This document shows positions 51,460 through 62,336 of a stretch of 64,000 nucleotides of DNA, piece after piece. This DNA comes from Aedes albopictus. Taxonomy: Eukaryota; Arthropoda; Insecta; Diptera; Culicidae. The stretch covers positions 318,476,739 to 318,540,738 of the forward strand of contig NC_085137.1 of the NCBI RefSeq assembly GCF_035046485.1, read 5' to 3'. The position numbers and the translations under genes were made by a program. Below the pieces are notes generated by a model that ran no database searches, had not been told where the DNA came from, and saw only the letters and a program-made list of their open reading frames with translations. How positions within the stretch are numbered: position 1 is the first letter of the stretch; each line of letters begins with the position of its first letter.

Positions 51460-52995
51460 AGCTTTAGTAGCGTTACCAGCTACTTTGGTGCGGTATTGAG
51501 CAATAGCACGCTTAACTTGCCCTCAGCGTGGCAGTTGGATCATTTCCGGCTTCTGCTGGGTGGCAAAGCCAGTGCTTGCACCGGGAACTATTTCGATCGA
51601 TATAAGTTATCATATAACTCTCCGCTCCTCTCACACTACTCAGGACTGCTGCCTTATCACGAAGGACTCGGCATCCAGTTTCATTGAAAACTGCACTGTA
51701 CCCAAGATCACATTTTTTTCTGCAGGCAGCGAGGGACGATACAGTTCATCCGGACTTCACTTTCCGTGAAGAACTGGACAATGATTTTTCAATAGGGCCT
51801 AAATGGCATTTAGTTTCTTTTTTTATTCCTGTTCGGGTTTGTCACTGCGACTAGTTTTTAGATCTATTGTGACATTAACCGTATCCTTAGTGTAGTGCAT
51901 GTCGCATTACTCAATTCTTTGAGGGGCAATAAAGCATCGATTTTGATACAGTTTTTGTTTTGTTTTCTTAGAAAATAAAACAAGAGTACTGATAATGGCA
52001 ATGCATCAGCAACCTAGCATCACCCTTATTTTACTGCTAAATTCTACCCAGTAGGAAGTTTAGGACCCGGGTTTTAACATTAGCAGCAATATCATTCCAA
52101 TAATGGAACATGTGTTCAGTAATAAGGATTCTAGTATGTTCCTTGCGTACTAGAACTTTCCAGTCTTCGAAGAGTTAGTACATACATGGATCCCTAACCT
52201 AATTTGATTTCCTTTGCATTGAGTTTAGCCTGAGATGGTGAGGTTTTTGACTATATGCAAAGTAAAGTTGGTAAACTCAGTTTTATTCAAAAACTGAATG
52301 TCACCAAAACACCAGTAGTAAGGACTAAATACTATAATTCCTTGAATTACCAGAATACATATTGCAAAATTGAAAAATAGGACGACACTAGATTTCGGTT
52401 TGGTAGATCTATCACCGCAACGCAACCTAAAAAGGCGATCTACCCACGCTACGTTAAAGATCGAGCATCTTTTAAACCCCCTCAACCATTCATCCTTCAG
52501 CACAGGTCGCCTGATACCTTGGATTGGGGTTCTGTTTGGTGGACTTTCACCCCCGGAACAGGTGATCCGTAGTATGTATGTATGTTTGTTTATTCGTAAC
52601 GGTAACCTATTAGTACAATACTATATCTTAGGTCTTAGTGCTATTCTAAGCCGGCAGCTACACGGGCAATTTAGATCCTAGCTAGTAAAGTAATCAAATT
52701 ACAATTACAAAATTTACAAATAACAATAGATACCTACCTACAAAAAAAATATTGAAACGAAATCTACTTTAGTCTTGAGTGCTCGCTGAATCATACAAAG
52801 TAAATAATTATATTATGAATCATTGAAGTATGATAAGTATTTAAAGTACTTGATGAGCAATAAAATTTAATGATTGATCCTGTTTGATTCGTTTGCTTTG
52901 TAGCAATTAAACGCCCCAAAACTACAATTTCGACTGAATAAGGCCAATATCCAAAAGCAGAATTTGACATCACGGATGATCGGAGAAATACTTAC
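51460..52995. other. No coding exon found; one short dispersed repeat
   Basis: This is the downstream (intronic) side of the serine palmitoyltransferase subunit exon, but I could not find its next exon. 52400-52462 (GTAGATCTATCACCGCAACG and GCGATCTACCCACGCTACG) is a diverged copy of 11885-11942. Short (TATG)n at 52574. Confidence 0.45.
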
Positions 52996-53104
52996 GGATC
53001 GTCACTCGTTCCCAGCTCTCGACCATGTACAGCTCGGTAATCATCAAATACCGGAACCACCAGTAGTTGATGAATGTCAGAACCTTATCCAGCAGTCTCA
53101 TCAT
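52996..53104 (-). CDS. SPTSSA: Serine palmitoyltransferase small subunit, first coding exon
   Basis: Read on the - strand, CCACCATGATG opens a frame of 36 codons, MMRLLDKVLTFINYWW then FRYLMITELYMVESWERVTI, that ends at a consensus donor (C|GTAAGT, 52995-52990). The pattern of a hydrophobic segment with WF(Y)RYL..T.LYM.E.WER is that of the small activating subunits of serine palmitoyltransferase (human SPTSSA/SPTSSB, about 70 residues), which sit in the ER membrane, bind the SPTLC1/2 dimer and set its activity and acyl-CoA choice in the first step of sphingolipid synthesis. The remaining ~35 residues must be in a further exon that I could not find to the left. The gene is head-to-head with the prefoldin gene, with 1.33 kb between start codons. 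Confidence 0.82.
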
Positions 53105-53466
53105 GGTGGGCTGTCGTTTTCTGCTAATGGGGTAGATGTAGGTCGCGCCCAAAAATAGTTGTGTCTGGACAGTTCGATTCCGCTTCTTTTCTTTTCCGGA
53201 TGCGGCACGACTCAGCAACGACGGAAACAGCAGACGAAGTTGGAATTGCCCTCTGCCTCGAAAAATTGAATTCTTTCTAGTTATTTATCATACAATGACA
53301 CCGCTCGAGTAGCAAAGGAGCGCGAGATAAGGTCACCGCGAATAAATTTATCACTCTTGGAGACGACGACGGCACTATTTCGTCGGGAACCGCATAAATT
53401 ATTCGGGCACGGAATATTTTGATAAGCTTCGCACGTTCGTTCGATTCGTGCCACACACTGACAGTA

Positions 53467-53965
53467 CACGCTAACCTGAAACTACCCTTCGCCTGGGTCG
53501 ATTCTACCCGGATTTTCATGTTGTTAGCAGTTGTCAAAATCCGGGTAACCCGAAAACCCAGATTTCTTGAATCTGGGTACAGATCTGGGTAATTGGCACT
53601 TTGTCACTTTCCGGCTTGAGAATATGGCAGCGGTCAGGAGAACGCTGGAAATTATGGATGTTTCGACGACAAATATGAGGATAAATGACGGAAAAACAGT
53701 GAAAATCTTCTGAAGAACTGTTTTCCTGCATCAGGTAAGTAAACAGCACATATGGGAATTGGCAACTTTTTATGAAAAATCTAAATTTGAAATAAATTAA
53801 CAAAATCAAGGCCCTGGAGGAGCTGGGTACCGGTTACCCAGATTTTGCCACCAGCATCAGTAACCCAGATTTGAGTAAAGGTGCCTTTACTCAGATTAGA
53901 GTAACTGCAGTTTTGCTCAATCTGGGTCGCTTTGACACCAATCTGGGTAACTGAGGGTTAGCGTG
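53467..53965. mobile_element. ~500-bp TIR element inside the shared promoter interval
   Basis: CACGCTAACC (53467-53476) and GGTTAGCGTG (53956-53965) are inverted repeats, with TA on both outer sides. Inside, CTGGGTAA/TTACCCAG words are repeated at least six times in both orientations near the two ends (for example 53541-53592 and 53825-53950). No coding content. It lies between two divergent host genes. Confidence 0.75.
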
Positions 53966-54438
53966 TAGGTGACCAGATGCTTCATCGTCGTCTTGTTGTT
54001 GTTGTTGTTGGAGTTTCGTTTTCCGTTTGGCCCGAGGAGCTGTGCCTCATCGTCGTCTGCTCTCGCGGCTGGAAAAACGATGCGTGGTTCGGGAAAATGA
54101 GAGAAACTCCAGAGAGAAATCGTGGGAAGTACTAGATTCAAATGCAGAAATGACAAAGTTGCTCCCCTCGATTTGAGCAAAACGAACCACAAACAAAAAC
54201 GAAACGTCAAAAAGTGAGCAACAGTTTGACGTTTCCTCATTTTTTCTCATCCGTACACCGCACACCGAAAACACCACAAAAGAGGGTGCACTTGTGATTT
54301 CATTCCCTCCCGGTTGGTTGGAGTCGAAAATTTTCCGTTTTCTTTCTCGGATTATCCACCCGCAAAGTGCGTGCCAGACCCACTTCCGACCTGCCCAGTT
54401 AGCTGTGATTCGAAACCGTTGTAGAACCTTCCGAAACG

Positions 54439-54608
54439 ATGGCCGCCACCACGCAACAGATGACAACCAGCAGCAGTACCAGCGGAGGAAAACCAAAGGA
54501 CAAAAAATCACAGGAGGAAATCTATGCCGAGTTTCAGCAGCTGCGAAATCAACAGAGGAATTTGATCAACAATCTCAACACGCTGGAAATGGACCTCAAG
54601 GAACACAA
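54439..54608 (+). CDS. PFDN2: Prefoldin subunit 2, first coding exon
   Basis: The ATG at 54439 opens MAATTQQMTTSSSTSGGKPK, followed by DKKSQEEIYAEFQQLRNQQR and NLINNLNTLEMDLKEHK, ending at a donor (AA|GTAAGT). The disordered Ser/Thr-rich head followed by E..Y..FQ.LR..QR.L......LE..L.EH matches the start of the first helix of prefoldin subunit 2 in animals (about 140-150 residues in full). Prefoldin is a six-subunit cytosolic chaperone that hands unfolded actin and tubulin to the TRiC chaperonin; subunit 2 is one of its beta-type subunits. The remaining exons are not visible up to 64000, so the first intron is at least 9 kb and filled with mobile DNA, or the rest lies elsewhere. Confidence 0.85.
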
Positions 54609-54879
54609 GTAAGTTGGGGTGGAAAATTCCGGATTTGGTTGAGTGATCGTCTTCCTGCTTCCCGTTTCCTGGCGAATTGGAATACTTTTTCGAAGCATAA
54701 CCTCAAATGCACTTTCAAGTTCAAAGTGTTTTGATTCCATTTTTGGGATTTTTACTCGATGGCTATAACTATTTAGTGGCGGAAGCTCAGATAATATACT
54801 CCTGGGTACTCACTTCAAAACAAATTGCTTAAAGAAGGCTGGTGCTCGAACTTATCAATTTGTGGGAGGAAATGCCTAT
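54609..54879 (+). other. Start of the first intron of the prefoldin gene
   Basis: Begins with the donor GTAAGTTGGG. No repeat recognised before the retrotransposon fragment at 54880. Confidence 0.6.
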
Positions 54880-55225
54880 GTAGAATCCGTAGCCTTCTGA
54901 CTGCCGTATCTAAATAACTGCAGAGAGAATCAGGACTGATTCCGCTAGTTGTCTAGATGCCATCCATGAAGGTTGGTCGAGATATCCTATCCATGGATGG
55001 AGGCAGTAGAGAACATCTCAACGGAACAGAACATCACCTTTTACTGGATCCCAGGTCACTGTGGTATCAACGCAAATGAACGACCAGACGCACTGGCCAA
55101 ACAAATGCGCAACAAGCAAAAACTCGATATCCCGACACCTCCAAGGGCATCGAAGGGCCATAATGATAAACTTGGAGTTGAAATGAAACACGTCCTTTGT
55201 AGTTGGAGGTTCAGTAACGAATGAA
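54880..55225 (+). pseudogene. RNase H fragment of a non-LTR retrotransposon
   Basis: SDSASCLDAIHEG..., then VENISTEQNITFYWIPGHCG and INANERPDALAKQ. The SDS and WIPGHCGI.GNE.AD.LAK blocks are those of RNase H domains at the end of Jockey/I/LOA-type ORF2. Residue changes (ERPDA for ERADA) and a frameshift near 54965 show decay. It sits in the presumed intron of the prefoldin gene in the same orientation. Confidence 0.75.
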
Positions 55226-55235
55226 CAATAGTTAT

Positions 55236-55360
55236 TTATGCAACAAGTTGCAAAATGGAGATTTTTACAGCACGAGTCATACATTTATCTAACGAGGCTT
55301 GCCGAGTTGGATAAATATGACGAGTGTTGTAAAAATCGAGTTTTGCAACGAGTTGCATAC
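55236..55360. repeat. Imperfect palindrome (TTATGCAACAAGTTGCAAAA ends)
   Basis: TTGCAAAATGGAGATTTTTACAGCACGAGTCAT-like left arm pairs with the right arm ATGACGAGTGTTGTAAAAATCGAGTTTTGCAA (each shortened to its key words GATTTTTACAGCACGAG and GTTGTAAAAATC). Arms are ~55 bp. At 55727-55798 a related word, TTGCATAAT...ATTATGCAA, occurs twice in a row. Confidence 0.75.
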
Positions 55361-57370
55361 AAATTTTTTTGCAATGACAAAAATATTCACTGAGAATGAT
55401 ATTGTCTAGTATGTAGCACAAACATGTTTCAAGGGAAACCACCTGTGAGCATCCACCTGCGCTTTATTATGATCAGGTAGGCTGTGGCCAAGGCTGTGGC
55501 ACAGCAGGCACAGCAGAATTGTCAAAAGTTTTCGCAGTCTCGTCGCGTAATCAAGAGTAGCTTCAGTTGCTGTTACGAATTCTTTTCATCGATAAAAATC
55601 CTTCGATTGCATACAATTTAGATTTGAACTGTGCAATAGACATAGAGGCGGCGTGAGAATCGACGAAAGACGTGTGCAGGTCAATAACTGCTCCTTTTCA
55701 CGAATTATATTTGGGTATTGAAAAGTGTTGCATAATATACATCATTATGCAACCCTGTTCTGTTGCATAATGTGCTTCATTATGCAACACTTCTACACAC
55801 CAGGAAAAGTAGGCCGTTACGCCACACATTCCTATTGAGTAAACTTGCGAATTATGATTGTAAATTGCAAAAAATTTATTTAAGCTGTCACTTCATAATA
55901 ATCATGGTATACTACGATTCGTCGATTGCTTCAACATCCCCCCTCAATCGAATAATCCAAGCAGAGTATCTGTACGCACAAATCTCAATACGAGATTGAG
56001 AAAAGTTGGCTGTGAGCACATGAAAATTCCTTGAGCTTGAGACTCGCGATGTTACTGCGCATCACATTGGCATTGCGAGTCTCAATGAGACAGAATGAGA
56101 CAAGCTCCACGTACAGCTTGTAATTACCCGATAACGTACCAGTTTAATTTACTCTCGAATCCGTCACTAAAATGAAATTTTCCAGATGATGTCCAGCTGG
56201 GATTGGATTGACTTTATTCGGGTGCGCAGAAGCTTTAAGTCATAAGTATACTGAGGCAGATATGATACAGCCGCAGGTTGTTTTACGACGGGGAAGCTGG
56301 TAAGAGGAATAATTCTGGCAGGAGTTTCTTCCCAACTCCGTACATATGTCCATATTGTTCTGTGAGAATGCGTAAGAGTGCTGTTGGTACATGTTCGGTC
56401 AGCTCGTGTGCTTACAATTAGTGATTTTCTGAGCGTGTTCTGTTTGACCAGCGGTCAAGGATGAAGGGTCGCTTGAATTTACGGGAAATGGCACCAAAGT
56501 TTATCTTTGGATTGATTATACTGTCTATGATCGCATAACTGTCCCATATGAATAGGAAAACCAGCAAATATGGGACTGATATGCGATCATAGACAGTATA
56601 ATTTGTGGTAGTAGAAGTTTCAACAATGGTTCCTTATTTTTCGCCCTACCTACTAATACCATCATCGATTTGGAAAGAGGAGCGACTAGAAACGAGAATA
56701 GTTTTGAGCTGTCTTCTGTGACTAATAATAAAGTAGTCATAACATCCCGCGGTGTTGAAAAATAAGGTTTATTAAGGTAAGGAGCTGTAAATTGTTAGGG
56801 TTAAATGACCCACACACGCTCGTTGACGTGTATCTTCATAGCTTGAGATATGATGCGGGCTATGGTCAGGGATATTGCCATTTTCATCGATACTATCAAA
56901 ACCAATATTTATTTGATCCCCAGTGCCCAGTTTCCCCACAAATCCGCGTAATGGCGGTGGTGGGCACAAGCGAGCTGTTGCAATTTTGACATGGGATGCA
57001 ACGGTAGGAACCACCGAACGGGTAGCGTAGGAAGGTTAACCGAATCGCTTTGATTTTCCTCCAAGAAATGTCAATATCCGAACCACCAACATGACCGCCC
57101 GTGGATAAGTGGGTTGAGTCCCCGGATAATTATCGATTTCGATATTCCTGCCATAAATCTGGGGTGGGACCAGGTTCACATGATCTTACCTAGGCCTCTA
57201 AAACAACTTCGATGCAATTTTTGGGTTTGACTAACAGACATCTCAATGAGACGAGTCTCACGAGAAGTCTCATTGAGGCATGTACACAAAATTTTTCATG
57301 AGCATGCTATGATCTCAAATCACACAAATTTTCTTGAGACGCATTTCCAACCAGCGCATGGCACACTGTC
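55361..57370. other. No gene; hairpins, possible downstream end of the copia element
   Basis: 56515-56602 is a near-perfect hairpin (ATTATACTGTCTATGATCGC with GCGATCATAGACAGTATAAT; inner GTCCCATAT with ATATGGGAC). GAGACTCGC and CTCAATGAGAC words recur in both orientations at 56038-56100 and 57240-57280. If the copia element kept its 3' LTR, it should start at about 57350 on the - strand (TGTGCCATGC follows the stop), but I could not find a second copy. Confidence 0.45.
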
Positions 57371-58290
57371 TCATTCAAGTATACATGAGCTTTCAGACAC
57401 TCTGAATCCAAGCTTCTCACGCAAATGTTGGAAAGGGGTCTTGGTTAAACCTTTGGTGAAAATATCAGCAACTTGGTCCTTGGTAAAAACATAAACTGGG
57501 CGGAGTACTTCCTTTTGAACGCATTCACGGATGAAGTTGTACCTTATATCGATGTGCTTCTGCCACACGAATACAAGATTGGTTGTCTTCATACAAAACG
57601 GTTGGTTCTGTCACATCAAGGTCAAACTCCGTCATCAAGTTCCGTAACCATATAGCTTCGCAGGCTGCTTCACTAAGGGACACATATTCAGCTTCTGTCG
57701 AAGACAGGGCAATAGAGTTCTGTTTCTTCGTAGACCACGACACCGTCGAAACGTGAACTTGGAAGATATATCCAGAAATGGATCGCCGATCATCTTCACT
57801 GCTTCCCCAATCAGCATCAGCGTATCCTGTCAGGGGTGACGTAGAATTATCCTTTCGGTAGAGTAATCCAAAATCTTGAGTTCCTTTGAGGTATCTCAGG
57901 ATTCTCTTCAAATGGTTCCAATGAATGTCTAATGGTTTCGCTTGAAAACGACTGAAGAAATTGACGGCGGCACAAATATCTGGTCTTGACGAAATTGCCA
58001 GGTATGTGAGGCAACCTAGCAGTTCCTTGAACGGAGATTTTGTCACTTCTTCTGTTTCGTTCCTGTCCAATTTCAGGTTTGCTTCAAGTGGAGTTGAAAC
58101 AGGATTACACGAAGCCATTCCGAATCTCGTCAGCATATTCTTCACATGTTTGGGTTGACTGATTTTCATTTTTCCAGCGCCCATATCTCGTTCTATCTTT
58201 AGTCCAAGGAATTGCTTCACTTCACCCATATCTGTCATTTCAAAGCGGTTGAACATCTTTTTCTTGACTTGTTGGATGAGTCCGAGATTG
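57371..58290 (-). pseudogene. Copia RT C-terminal part and RNase H
   Basis: FEMTDMGEVKQFLGLKIERD, GCLTYLAISSRPDICAAVNF, HWNHLKRILRYLKGTQDFGL, GYADADWGSSEDDRRSISGY, STKKQNSIALSSTEAEYVSL and YEDNQSCIRVAEAHRY are classic copia RNase H blocks including the ADADW and STEAEY acidic residues. A frameshift near 57555 separates this from KHIDIRYNFIRE...VADIFTKGLTK, the usual end of the polyprotein. Confidence 0.9.
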
Positions 58291-58303
58291 CTTGATACTA
58301 GTA

Positions 58304-58760
58304 ATAGAAATACACTAGAATTCCAATGGCGCTGTAGTCACTTTTTCTAATTAATTATATTAATAACTTAATTTGTAATAATTGATTGTTTATAGGTGTC
58401 TATCTAATAGAGGATCTTTTATTTTGGTAAACAAAATTTAAATGACACTTCTAGTACCGCTAGTGACGCTGTAAGGGGTCATTCAAATATGACGTCCATC
58501 GTTTAGGGGGGAGGGGGGGTCTGAGAAAGTGTGACACTCCATGTATAAGGTATACAAAATAGCGTGACAGAGGGGGGAGGGGGGGTCTAAAATTCCCGAA
58601 AAATGATGGACGTCATATTTGAATCGGCCCTAAGGTCGCGGCAAACTAGATGTTACCTCAAGCCATAAACGGAAAAACCCAACAACAACAACAACAACAA
58701 GCTAGGTGTTAGTCACACGATCAGTCGCGACAATGGACTTCTGTGGCTAGTTATTCTAAT
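58304..58760. mobile_element. Non-autonomous element copy B with 9-bp target duplication, inside copia RT
   Basis: ATACTAGTA flanks both sides (58295-58303 and 58761-58769). Removing the element and one duplication restores the copia frame YVDDILLV-SSNLGLIQQ. It is the inverted counterpart of copy A at 25810-26013, with the same ends (ATAGAAATACACTAG; GTTATTCTAAT), and is longer because of a nested MITE (58475-58630) and a (CAA)n-containing stretch near 58680. Confidence 0.88.
58475..58630. mobile_element. 156-bp MITE with TAA target duplication (Harbinger-like)
   Basis: GGGGTCATTCAAATATGACG at the left pairs with CGTCATATTTGAATCGGCCC at the right; inner GTCCATC/GATGGAC pair too. TAA flanks both sides (58472-58474 and 58631-58633). 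A 3-bp TWA duplication suggests PIF/Harbinger. It sits inside copy B, the third level of nesting. Confidence 0.82.
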
Positions 58761-59679
58761 ATACTAGTAGAATATCATCCACATATAGTAACAGGTAGAT
58801 TACGTCATCTCCTGTCTTCTTCAAATACAAGCAGCTGTCATAGTTTGAACGGTGGAATCCTAGCTTCATCACATGGGAATTGAAGGCTTCATTCCAGCTC
58901 CTCGGTGCTTGCTTTAACCCATACAGCAATTTCTTCAAGCGACATACGAGGTTCCGATCGGCATCATATCCCTCCGGTTGTTTCATAATAATTTCTTCCT
59001 TCAAATGGCCATTCAGGAAAGCGGTTTCGACATCCATTTGATGGATATGGTAGTCCTTTTGGGTCGCAACAGCCAGGAAAATCCGTGTAGTTGTAATCCG
59101 AGCTACCGGGGCAAACGTCTCGCTGTAGTCAAAATCTTTCCGCTGCGAATAGCCTTTTGCTACTAAACGCGCCTGATAACGATCGATGTTTCCGTTCTCA
59201 TCACGCTTAATCCGAAATACCCATTTGCAGTCCACAATGTTTTTACCAGTCGGTCGTGGAACCAGTTCCCATGTTCCGGATTTCTTCAATGATTTCATCT
59301 CGTCGTCCATCGCCTCTTTCCAGAACTGTTTGTCATCACGAGTGCTCAAATCATCAACGTTCCTCGGCAGGTCTTCCACGAAAGCTTCAGCGCTCAGAGC
59401 AACTTCTTCTTCAGCTTGCATCGACATTTGGTAGTCCTTATGCCAAGAGGGAATCGAAACGGCACGCCTTGGTCGAGCTTCCGGCTCAGCAACATCATCA
59501 GCCTGTTCTTCCACTAACGTTCTTTCGAGTTCCTCTTCTTCCACCGGTACTGGATCCGGTACAGCTGCAAATTGCGGTACAGCTACGGGTAGGCTATCGT
59601 CCGTCTCTCGCTTCTTGATCAGATGTACGTTCTTCATAATTATCCACACAACTGTCATCTTCAATGTGTCTCCACGCAA
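58756..59679 (-). pseudogene. Copia reverse transcriptase
   Basis: Blocks in order: FWKEAMDDEMKSLKKSGTWE, VDCKWVFRIKRDENGNIDRY, ARLVAKGYSQRKDFDYSETF, HQMDVETAFLNGHLKEEIIM, GLKQAPRSWNEAF and the catalytic LLLYVDDILLV, after which the inserted element starts. The upstream stretch (Glu/Pro-rich, from about 59620) is the linker after integrase. A frameshift near 59640 separates it from SRDVIFDE. Confidence 0.92.
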
Positions 59680-59813
59680 CGCTTCGGTATGGCCAATGCT
59701 GGTTTCTCATCAAAAATCACGTCCCGAGATATGAACAGCGTTCGTTTATTTAATGGCTCACCCGCCGGGACCAGCTTTACAGAGCCGACAATCTATAATA
59801 TGAAAATAAAAAA

Positions 59814-60788
59814 CTATTTCGAGCTGTTACCGCTCTTATTTTTCGAAGAAAACACTTGGTTTGATGAGGCGCGAGTAGCATGTTCCCTTGGGTTTGGGGA
59901 ACACTGCTCACTACAAACTTTTTTCGTTTCAGCCTTCTCTCGCTTTGATCGCCGCCGCTTGTTTGTAGCTTCAATATAGTCGGATGATGAACTCGTCGAA
60001 ACATTGTCGTCGATGTCCGTCCATTCGTCGTCGTTTTGGTGCTTTGTTTCTTCAATTGTAGGTAGGTTTGATGATAGAGATGATGCCTTTTGTGCTTGCT
60101 TTATTGGTGGGAAATCGGCCTCAGTAAAAAGCCCGTCGGATGGTGGAGTCGATGATGTAGATACTGCTTGTGGGTGGTTTACTAATGCTGCGCTGTTTGA
60201 TTCCACGCACTTCTTACCGGGGTGGATAGGTTTGTGGCATTGGCGACAGGACTTAGGCTGGTTCAAGTACGAGACCATTGTAATTTCATTATCAATGGTA
60301 ACGTATGATGGAATGTGGCGGAGTAAATTCATTCGCAATACCCTCACGCCATTCGATATGCTGGGGAAATAGTGCATCCACGTTTCGTCTCTAATAGAGA
60401 TAACCTCTCCAAACTTCAACATGAATTCTCCGACGGCAGAATGGCTTACCGACGGAGGGAGGTCGTGTACCCTGACGGTTACCGCCTCACAATCCACGTA
60501 AATAGGAATTCTGAATTCTTTATCCACACAAACCATTGTTCGCTTCCAGTTATGTTCTGACTGGTAGCGCAAAGCAATCTCGTAAGACTTCATTTCTACA
60601 TACACACAGTTGCGTGCATGGTGCAACTGGATGCTGATAACGTCTTCATATTGCACTTTTATCACATTATCTAGAAAAGTCTGTATCTTCCCAATCTCGG
60701 GGCGAGCCGGGAGAACGCTTAAGTCAATCACTATCGTGTTTTTTCGCACACCGCACATTTTCCGAGAATTGCGAACGAATGTGATCAC
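59814..60788 (-). pseudogene. ORF1 of a non-LTR retrotransposon inserted in copia
   Basis: The element's own start is probably the ATG at MCGVRKNTIVIDLS (about 60758); residues before it come from the junction. It has an RRM-like region (VTVRVHDLPPSVSHSAVGEF, GEVISIRDETWMHYF), a CCHC knuckle CRQCHKPIHPGKKC, and a Ser/Thr/Lys-rich tail. It shares the MCG start and domain order with 13350-14330 but is only distantly similar. The frame is open over ~315 codons. No ORF2 or poly(A) tail follows; the copia integrase end resumes near 59790, so the insertion is accompanied by loss of the integrase core. Confidence 0.75.
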
Positions 60789-60829
60789 GACAAAAGAAAC
60801 ACGTCTGATGCACGCGAGGACTGGCTGTA

Positions 60830-61620
60830 AACTGACTCTTTGTCTGCTTTCCCGCGATACAAACTTCGCAAATTCGGTTTTCAGTACTACTCAGTTGACT
60901 CACCTTGGTCTTCACCATATTGTGCATCCACAGCTTACGGAGATTTGCTTCACCGACGTGTCCAAAGCGCCTGTGCCAGAGTTCGAAGTCATCAGTTTTC
61001 GCCACCATTGCATTCTGCTCACGATTCCGCAGATGGACGTCCAGCTTGTACAACGATCTTCCTCTCGTGCCCGTCGCAACAACTTGATCATTCCTCTCGA
61101 TCAGGACCTTTCCGTTGACGAATGTAAATTTCATGCCTTCTTGCTCCACTCTTCTTACAGAAAACAGATTGCAGCTCAGCTTGGGAACATACAGCACATT
61201 ATCCATAACAGCTCTCAGTCGCTTTCCGTCAACCAGCATTTCAGCTCTCACGGTTCCCGCCAGATTCGTTTCCATCGATTCTCCACTTTTGGCTACAGCA
61301 ATTCGAACGGTTTCCGGTCGTTTGTGCAGCTCTTCAAAATACGCTTCCGAGTTCAGCATATGGTTCGACGCACCGGAGTCTACGTACCAGTCGATCTGCA
61401 TTCCGTCTTTAGAGCTTCCAACAACCAGTGCTTCTTCATCACAAGTGGCCAAAAACGCAATGTCCGCTTCCACACCGATATTCGCCTTGCCTCTGGTTTC
61501 GAACTTGGGTCGCCGATTGTTTGGTCTACTTACTTGATTGCTTTTTCTTTCGTCCATTGGTTTCTCCTTGCATTCCGATCGTTTATGGCCTATCTTTCCG
61601 CAGTTGTAGCACTTAAAATT
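60830..61620 (-). pseudogene. Copia zinc knuckle, protease and GAG-pre-integrase
   Basis: CYNCGKIGHKRSEC (near 61612) is the CCHC knuckle. WYVDSGASNHMLNSEAYFEE carries the DSGA protease site (near 61383). VLYVPKLSCNLFSVRR and LWHRRFGHVGEANLRKL with CEVCIAGKQTKSQF form the His/Cys zinc region of integrase. The sequence then breaks into the ORF1 insertion near 60830, before any catalytic Asp of integrase. Confidence 0.9.
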
Positions 61621-61662
61621 CCATTACTTGCTCACAAACGCCGATTCCGAGCTTCCGGATGC

Positions 61663-62145
61663 TTAACCCACATTCTTGTTCGCTCGCCTCGTTTCCTCAT
61701 CCAGCAGTCGTGTTCGCACAAATTCCAGCGTCAATCGATCCGGTTCCACAGTGTCCAATGCCGTAATAAGCGCATCGTACGAAGAAGGTAACGTCAACAG
61801 GAGGTAACAAATTGCGTCTTGCTCATCTATCTTCGCTCCGCTGGCCTTCAGATCACGTAGCAGCTTGTCAAAATCCAGGAAATGGTTTTGTGTTCCAACG
61901 CCTTCACTCATCTTCATCATCAACAGCTTCCGTCGCAAGAAAATCTGGCTGCCGAAACCTTTCCGTTGAAACACCTTCCGTAGCGTGTCCCACATGTCCT
62001 TAGCGGTGGCCTTATCCTTCACGTACTCCAAATGACTCTCAGCGATTCGATGCACGATGGCCGACTTGCACTTCCGATCCCTCTGGAGCCATTCTTCATG
62101 TTTAACGGCCTTCTCTCTTCGGACTTCTTCGGTATCGGTCGCCAA
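61663..62145 (-). pseudogene. Copia gag, N-terminally truncated
   Basis: AIVHRIAESHLEYVKDKATA, KDMWDTLRKVFQRKGFGSQI, GVGTQNHFLDFDKLLRDLKA and YLLLTLPSSYDALITALDTV are hallmark blocks of the copia gag (UBN2/DUF4219 type). The usual first ~60 residues (with the LNGxNY-type start) are absent: to the right of 62145 the sequence no longer reads as gag. Two TAA stops, at 61663 and about 61624, separate it from the zinc knuckle in the same frame. Confidence 0.88.
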
Positions 62146-62336
62146 AACTCATTGTCATTGTCTATTAAATAAACGGATCGTAAATGCGAGCGTATTTAAA
62201 TGTGCCTCAAAACAACGGATTCTGACAAGGGTCTGAATAGGACACTCTCGTCTAACCCATTCGAATATAATCAGCAAGAAGCTTCCGCCTGTGTATAACT
62301 ATTGAGGGCTCAGCTTACGGTTCAAAACATCTTAAT

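Larger units (their letters stand above)
57371..62145 (-). mobile_element. Decayed Ty1/copia retrotransposon with nested insertions
   Basis: Reading right to left: gag (62145-61663), zinc knuckle and protease plus GAG-pre-integrase (about 61620-60830), an inserted ORF1 fragment (about 60830-59790) that replaces the integrase core, the end of integrase (LVPAGEPLNKRTLFISRDVI near 59700), reverse transcriptase (59620-58770), a 457-bp inserted element (58304-58760), and the rest of reverse transcriptase and RNase H (58290-57371). The order protease-integrase-RT-RNase H is that of Ty1/copia. Two in-frame stops after gag, at least two frameshifts and a missing gag N-terminus and LTR show that it is dead. 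Confidence 0.92.

Noticed and set aside
57240..57280. CTCAATGAGAC/GTCTCATTGAG words as copia LTR ends
   Set aside because: They form a local hairpin and recur near 56080, but no second LTR copy was found to confirm a border.
60610..61791. Plus-strand ORF of 393 codons
   Set aside because: Antisense shadow of the copia pol and ORF1 frames; composition (His, Ser, Arg, Phe) and lack of domains fit that, and the minus strand has clear homology.
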